From contig QHUF01000232.1 of the NCBI GenBank assembly GCA_003221075.1, forward strand, positions 1 to 15,688: a DNA stretch of 15,688 nucleotides, read 5' to 3'. Both the position numbers and the translations under genes were made by a program. The notes beneath the pieces were generated by a model that saw only the letters and a list, made by a program, of their open reading frames with translations, ran no database searches and was not told the DNA's origin. Source of the DNA: Gemmatimonadota bacterium. Lineage in GTDB: Bacteria > Gemmatimonadota > Gemmatimonadetes > Gemmatimonadales > GWC2-71-9. This document shows positions 7,640 to 15,688 of this stretch, piece after piece. Positions within the stretch are counted from its first letter, which is position 1. The number at the start of each line of letters is the position of its first letter.

Positions 7640-8952
7640 CCGCGGGGACCGGCCTTGGGCAACACATGCCGCGTGTCCACCACCGCGCGCGCGTGCCGCG
7701 AGATCAGCTTGTAGTCAATCGCGGCGTGATCGGTTACGATGACGACGCAGTCGGCCTGCTTGAGCGTCTCCGCGGTGAGCGGCACGGAGCTGAGCGCGAT
7801 GCCGTCTTCCTTCAGGACCGGCACGTGCGGGTCGTGGTAGGACACCTCGGCGCCGCGCAGATGCAGCAAGCGGATCACGTCCAACGCCGGGCTCTCGCGG
7901 ATATCGTCGATGTTTTTCTTGTACGCGACACCCACGAGCAAGACTCGGCTGCGCCGGACCGCTTTCCCCTGGTCGTTGAGCGTGTCCACGACCTTCCCTA
8001 CCCAGAACTCCGGCATCTCGGCGTTCAACTCGCCGGCCAACTCGATGAACCGGGTCTTGTAGTTGAGCGTCCGCATCTTCCAGGCGAGGTAGTGCGGATC
8101 GAGGGGAATGCAGTGGCCGCCCACGCCCGGCCCGGGCGTGAATTTCATGAACCCGAACGGCTTGGTGGACGCGGCCTCGATCACTTCCCACACATCCACG
8201 CCGAGCTTGTCGCACACGATCGCCATTTCGTTCGCGAGCCCGATGTTGACGCTGCGGAATGTGTTCTCGAGGATCTTCACCAACTCGGCCGCTTCGGGCG
8301 ACGAGACGGGCACGAGCGTGTCGATCGCCCCCTGGTACAAGGCGATCGCGACCTTCAGGCAAGCGGGCGTGATACCGCCGATCACTTTGGGCGTGTTGCG
8401 CGTGTTGAAGCGCTCATTGCCGGGATCGACGCGCTCGGGCGAGAACGCGAGGAAAAAGTCCTCCCCGACCTTGAGGCCCGTGGCTTCGAGCGCCGGCAGC
8501 ATCAGTTCGCGTGTCGTGCCCGGATAGGTCGTGGACTCCAGCACCACCAGCTGGCCCTTGCGCAACGCCCGCTTCACCGACTCCGTGGCCGCGAGCACGT
8601 AGCTCACGTCGGGATCTTTGGTCTTGGACAGCGGCGTGGGCACGCTGATGGAGATGACGTCGGGCTCTCTCAGGCGGGTCAGGTCGGCGGTGGCGGAGAA
8701 CTTCTTCGCCTGTACGGCGTCCGCGACGGTCGCGGCCGGGACATCCAGAATGTGTGAGCGGCCCGCGTTCAGCGCGTCGACGACGCGGGAGTTGACGTCG
8801 AACCCGATCACGCGATAACCCGCGCGCACAACCTCCATCGCGAGGGGCAATCCGACATAGCCGAGGCCGACGACACCGAACACGGCGGTGCGATCCTTCG
8901 CCTTCGCGAGGAGCGTATCGATCATAGTTGGGGCTGCGACTGTTGCGGTCAT
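7636..8952 (-). CDS. wbpA: UDP-N-acetyl-D-glucosamine 6-dehydrogenase (WbpA type)
   Basis: 438 residues. WbpA oxidises UDP-GlcNAc to UDP-GlcNAc-uronate, the first step toward UDP-2,3-diacetamido-uronates. Visible: VVGLGYVGLP (27-36), SVPTPLSKTKDPDVSYV (103-119), ESTTYPGTTRE (139-149), FSPERVDPGN (170-179), K226/N230 in AAELVKILENTFRSVNIGLANE, catalytic C281 in GPGVGGHCIPLDPHYL, and GVAYKKNIDDIRESPALDV in the C-terminal domain. The GVGGHCIPLDPxYL box separates it from the neighbouring Ugd (GYGGSCFPKD). Its neighbours wbpB, wbpE and wbpD complete the pathway and support GlcNAc rather than ManNAc (WecC) as substrate. ATG at 8952 has GGAG 5 bases upstream and overlaps the wbpB stop as ATGA. The ten residues before MIDTLLAKAKDR are poorly conserved, so a start at Met10 is conceivable. 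Confidence 0.92.
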   Translation of the reverse strand: MTATVAAPTMIDTLLAKAKDRTAVFGVVGLGYVGLPLAMEVVRAGYRVIGFDVNSRVVDALNAGRSHILDVPAATVADAVQAKKFSATADLTRLREPDVISISVPTPLSKTKDPDVSYVLAATESVKRALRKGQLVVLESTTYPGTTRELMLPALEATGLKVGEDFFLAFSPERVDPGNERFNTRNTPKVIGGITPACLKVAIALYQGAIDTLVPVSSPEAAELVKILENTFRSVNIGLANEMAIVCDKLGVDVWEVIEAASTKPFGFMKFTPGPGVGGHCIPLDPHYLAWKMRTLNYKTRFIELAGELNAEMPEFWVGKVVDTLNDQGKAVRRSRVLLVGVAYKKNIDDIRESPALDVIRLLHLRGAEVSYHDPHVPVLKEDGIALSSVPLTAETLKQADCVVIVTDHAAIDYKLISRHARAVVDTRHVLPKAGPRG

Positions 8953-9953
8953 GGGGTCTCCGGAGCGCCGCCTCGCTCGAGCGAGCGGGACGCGGCTTCC
9001 AGCACGCGGACAACGCGCACACCATCCTCCGCGCTCGCGCGCGGCGCTTCACGTCCCTGCGCCGCCCGAACAAAATGCGCGAGCTCGGCCGCGAGCGGTT
9101 CGACATTCGGGATCCGCGGAATGAAAATATCGCCCTCCCGGATCGCCAGGCTTTCGCCGAACGACCCGTACTCAGGGGGCCGATCGATGCCCTTGTCGTA
9201 GATCCGCAGCTTTTCGCGCGGCTCCATGTCGTCGAACACCACCATTTTCTTGGCGCCTACCACGGTGAGCTTCCGTTCTTTATGGGGATCGAGCCACGAC
9301 AGCTGGACGTGAGCCAGCACGCCGCTCGCGAACTCCATCGTCAGAAACACGACGTCCTCGATCGCGGGCTGCAGATAGCTCTTGCCGTGCGCAGCGACCC
9401 GTATGGGCTCCTCCCCAAGCAAGTAGAGTGCCACTGATACATCATGCGGTCCAAAGCTCCAGAGGGCGTTTTCGTCTTTCCGGACCTGCCCCAAGTTGAC
9501 GCGAAGTCCATACAGGTAGAAGACCTTGCCGAGTTCGCCCTTCTGTACCATCTCGCGCAGCCGTTCGACGGCAGGATGGTACACCAGGAGATGGCCGACC
9601 AGCACTGGCACGCCCCGTTCGGCCCCTTGGCGGGCCACCGCTTCGGCGTCGCGCACGTTCAGCGCGAATGGCTTCTCGACCAGTACTGGTTTGCCGGCCT
9701 CGAGCACCTGGTGCGCAACCTTCGCATGTGTGGCAGCGGGGGACGCCACAATGACCGCGTCCACAGCCTTGAGCAGCACGGGGATGTCGCCCGTTACCAC
9801 AGCACCGGGGTACTGCCGCGACACCCGCTCCCGAACCTTGGCGTCGGGATCGCACACCGCGGCAAGCTCCGCTTCCGCCAGTCCAGCGACGGTACGAACG
9901 TGATTGCGTCCCCACGCCCCAGCGCCGACTACGCCAATCTTGAGGCGCGTCAC
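8949..9953 (-). CDS. wbpB: Gfo/Idh/MocA oxidoreductase, probable UDP-GlcNAc-uronate 3-dehydrogenase (WbpB/WlbA role)
   Basis: 334 residues with an N-terminal Rossmann fold (IGVVGAGAWGRNHVRT, GxGxxG at 10-15), the family hallmark EKP at 93-95 and the active-site histidine region WSFGPHDVSVALYLLG with H170. In the WbpA-B-E-D pathway this NAD enzyme oxidises C3 of UDP-GlcNAcA to the 3-keto sugar. Assignment to this step rests on the context between wbpE and wbpA; the sequence differs from Pseudomonas WbpB as I remember it and may be closer to the WlbA group. An alternative is a GnnA-like enzyme acting on UDP-GlcNAc for lipid A with 2,3-diamino glucose. GTG start at 9953 overlaps the wbpE stop (GTGA); no Shine-Dalgarno is visible, so translation probably depends on coupling. 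Family certain, exact substrate inferred. Confidence 0.85.
   Translation of the reverse strand: MTRLKIGVVGAGAWGRNHVRTVAGLAEAELAAVCDPDAKVRERVSRQYPGAVVTGDIPVLLKAVDAVIVASPAATHAKVAHQVLEAGKPVLVEKPFALNVRDAEAVARQGAERGVPVLVGHLLVYHPAVERLREMVQKGELGKVFYLYGLRVNLGQVRKDENALWSFGPHDVSVALYLLGEEPIRVAAHGKSYLQPAIEDVVFLTMEFASGVLAHVQLSWLDPHKERKLTVVGAKKMVVFDDMEPREKLRIYDKGIDRPPEYGSFGESLAIREGDIFIPRIPNVEPLAAELAHFVRAAQGREAPRASAEDGVRVVRVLEAASRSLERGGAPETP
8958..8961 (-). promoter_or_regulatory. Ribosome binding site of wbpA
   Basis: GGAG with a 5-base spacer before ATG 8952, lying in the last codons of wbpB. It supports the longer wbpA start over the internal Met10 and shows that wbpA has its own initiation signal in addition to the ATGA coupling. 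Confidence 0.6.
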
Positions 9954-11061
9954 CGGTAGAATCCGCGGATCGTATCGACCACGCGGTCGCGCTGTGCGGG
10001 CGTGAGCTCAGGGTAAATCGGGAGCGAAATCACCTCGCGGGCCGCCCGCTCGGCCTGCGGCAGGCTTCCATCCTTGTAGCCGAGGTGCGCAAAACAGGGC
10101 TGGCGGTGGAGCGGGACCGGATAGTACACCGCATGGCCGATCCCTTCCTTCTTTAGATGCCCCTGCAGCTCGTCGCGCCGCTCGGCACGCAGCGTGTATT
10201 GGTGGAAGATGTGCTCGTTCGCCGGATCCACCACGGGCGGCGTGACCTCCGGGATGTCGGCCAACGCCTTGGTATAGTAGGCGGCGTGCTCCCGCCGTTT
10301 GGCGGACCATTGGCCGAGGTGCGGCACCTTGGCGAGCAGCACAGCGGCCTGGAGCGTGTCGAGGCGGGAGTTGGTGCCGACTTCCTCGTGGTGGTACTGC
10401 TTGGCGCCGCCGTGCAGCCGCAGTTTCTTGAGACGGTCCGCCGCGGCGTCGTCCGACGTGACGATCATCCCGCCGTCACCCCACGCGCCGAGGTTCTTGC
10501 TAGGAAAGAACGAGTAGCCCGTCACCCATCCCAGCTCGCCGGCCATCCGCCACTCGCCGTCCATCTTGCGGCGTGCACCAATCGCCTGCGCCGCGTCTTC
10601 GATCAGCTTCAGGCCCTTGGCCCGCGCGATCGTCATCAGCTCGAGCATGTCCACCATTTGGCCGTAGAGATGCACGGGGACGATCGCGCGAGTCCGCGGC
10701 GTGATCGCGCGCTTCACGGCCGCTGGATCGATGTTGAAGGTATCGGGCTGAATATCCACGAAGACCGGCGTGCCGCCGGCGTTGTGGATCGTCCCCGCGG
10801 TCGCAAAGAACGTGAACGGCGTCGTGATGACTTCGTCGCCCGGCTTGAGATTCAACGCCTTGAGCGGCAGCAGCAGCGCGTCGGTGCCGCTGGCGCAACC
10901 GATGCCGTGCTTCGCGTGCGAGAGGCGGGCGATCTCCACCTCCAGCTGCGGCACCGACGGGCCCATGATGAAGACCTGCGCCTCGACGACTTTCATCATC
11001 GCGGCCAGGACCTCGTCTTTGATCGTTGCGTATTGTGCGACCAGATCCAACATCGGAACAT

Positions 11062-11065
<4 letters not shown>
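9950..11065 (-). CDS. wbpE: PLP-dependent sugar aminotransferase (WbpE, DegT/DnrJ/EryC1 family)
   Basis: 371 residues. It aminates the 3-keto group of the UDP-sugar made by WbpB, using glutamate and pyridoxal phosphate, to give UDP-GlcNAc(3NH2)A. Family landmarks: MLDLVAQYATIKDEV at the start, GCASGTDALLLPLKAL (56-71), GDEVITTPFTFFATAGTI (76-93), VHLYGQMVDM (131-140), EDAAQAIGA (156-164) with D157/Q160 for the cofactor, and the Schiff-base lysine K190 in GYSFFPSKNLGAWGDGGM. The C-terminal VYYPVPLHRQPCF box fits the substrate loop of WbpE/DesV-type enzymes. ATG at 11065 (MNVPMLDL) overlaps the wbpD stop as ATGA; the open frame farther upstream is a shadow of wbpD. Clear family member; the step is supported by the complete flanking pathway. 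Confidence 0.93.
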
Positions 11066-11670
<605 letters not shown>

Positions 11671-11675
11671 TCGAG

Positions 11676-11679
11676 CTCC
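11676..11679 (-). promoter_or_regulatory. Ribosome binding site of wbpD inside murB
   Basis: GGAG with a 5-base spacer before GTG 11670, inside the last codons of murB. It is the evidence for a GTG start 22 bases before the murB stop, since wbpD has no ATG near its conserved N-terminus. Confidence 0.6.
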
Positions 11680-12583
11680 AGAGTGATGCCGGTCTTCTTG
11701 GCGACCGTCTTGCGTACGTGATCGATCACCTTGAGGACGTCGCTCGCGGTCGCGGTGCCCTTGTTGATGATGTAGTTGGCGTGCAGCGTGGACACCTGCG
11801 CCCCGCCGATCGTGAAGCCCTTCAGGGCGCACTCATCGATCAACATCCCGGCGGTCTTGGTGCTGCCGCTGGGATTGGTGAAGGTCGAGCCGCAGCACGG
11901 CTGATCGAATGGGGTGCCGGCCTTGCGCCAGCGGAGCAACTTGGACTGCAGCTCCTTCAGCTTCGCGGGCGATTCTTCGCCCAGCACGAGCTTCGCCTCG
12001 AGGACAACGCCCTCGATGTTGCTCGAGCGATACTTGAAGGAGATCTGTTTGCGCGACAGCTGTTTGACCTTGCCCTTGGGATCCATCAGCGTCACTTCCG
12101 TGACGATCTCGGCGAATTCCGCGCCGTGGCAGCCGGCGTTCATGTAGATGCCGCCGCCCACGGTGCCGGGAATCCCGATGAAGCGCTCGACGCCGACAAA
12201 CCCCGCTTCGGCGGTACGGCGCGCCAGGATCGGCGTCGGCATGCCCGCGCCGACGATCGCCGTCGCACCTTTCATTTCAAAGCGGTCCAGCCCCTTCCCC
12301 ATCCGGATCACGACGCCGGGGAAGCCGCCGTCCTTGACCAGCACGTTCGAGCCAAGCCCGAGCACGAGCCAGGGGAGCCCGCGGTCCTGGGCCAGCTCCA
12401 GGGCGCGCACCACGTCCTCGGTGTCGGCCGGCATCGCGAGGTAGCGCGCCGGGCCGCCGATCCGCCAGGTGTTATAGCGCGACAGCGGCTCGTTCTCGAG
12501 CAGCTTGCCGCGGAATCTTATTTTTGGCGCGGGCGGGGGTGGAGGCGCGGCCTTCGCGACCTTCGCCCCTTTGGCGGGCTTGG

Positions 12584-15688
<3,105 letters not shown>

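Noticed and set aside
7666..8757. Plus-strand 363-codon frame opposite wbpA
   Set aside because: Antisense of the conserved dehydrogenase; no motif.
11671..11832. Longer wbpD start at 11832 inside murB
   Set aside because: The extra residues are an out-of-frame reading of conserved murB; the conserved WbpD N-terminus begins just after GTG 11670, which has a GGAG.

Overview
This is a GC-rich bacterial window (roughly two-thirds G+C by eye) with a two-membrane cell-envelope gene set. The SecA N-terminal half carries the longer nucleotide-binding-domain loops typical of the Bacteroidetes/Chlorobi/Gemmatimonadetes (FCB) group, in an otherwise very GC-rich context. The set also includes a BamD-like lipoprotein. 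My best guess is a member of the Gemmatimonadota; this is an inference from family resemblance, not a search.

All 14 genes are on the minus strand, so transcription runs from the right edge to the left edge: carB (5' end outside the window) > murB > wbpD > wbpE > wbpB > wbpA > ugd > UDP-xylose synthase > UDP-glucuronate 4-epimerase-like > TPR protein > TPR lipoprotein > bamD-like > nadD > secA (3' end outside the window). Of 13 junctions, seven are exact 4-base ATGA/GTGA stop-start overlaps, four are longer overlaps (67, 22, 16 and 38 bases), and two are gaps of 5 and 7 bases. Only about 12 bases are intergenic, so there is no room for internal promoters or terminators outside coding sequence. 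No RNA gene, mobile element, CRISPR array or attachment site was seen.

Functionally there are three blocks. (1) Housekeeping genes at the right (carB for carbamoyl phosphate, murB for peptidoglycan precursors). (2) A seven-gene nucleotide-sugar factory. WbpA/WbpB/WbpE/WbpD should convert UDP-GlcNAc to UDP-2,3-diacetamido-2,3-dideoxy-glucuronate. Ugd makes UDP-glucuronate from UDP-glucose, and the next two enzymes should divert it to UDP-xylose and UDP-galacturonate. No glycosyltransferase, flippase/exporter or 2-epimerase (WbpI) lies in the window. (3) An envelope/secretion block: a soluble TPR protein with a lysine tail, a TPR lipoprotein and a BamD-like TPR lipoprotein, followed by NadD (NAD synthesis) and the SecA motor.

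The observations I rate most worth checking are the translationally coupled TPR trio fused to a sugar-nucleotide operon, a dnaX-type A-AAA-AAG slippery heptamer placed exactly where a -1 shift would fuse the first two TPR proteins, and a four-tract G-quadruplex motif at the bamD/nadD junction.
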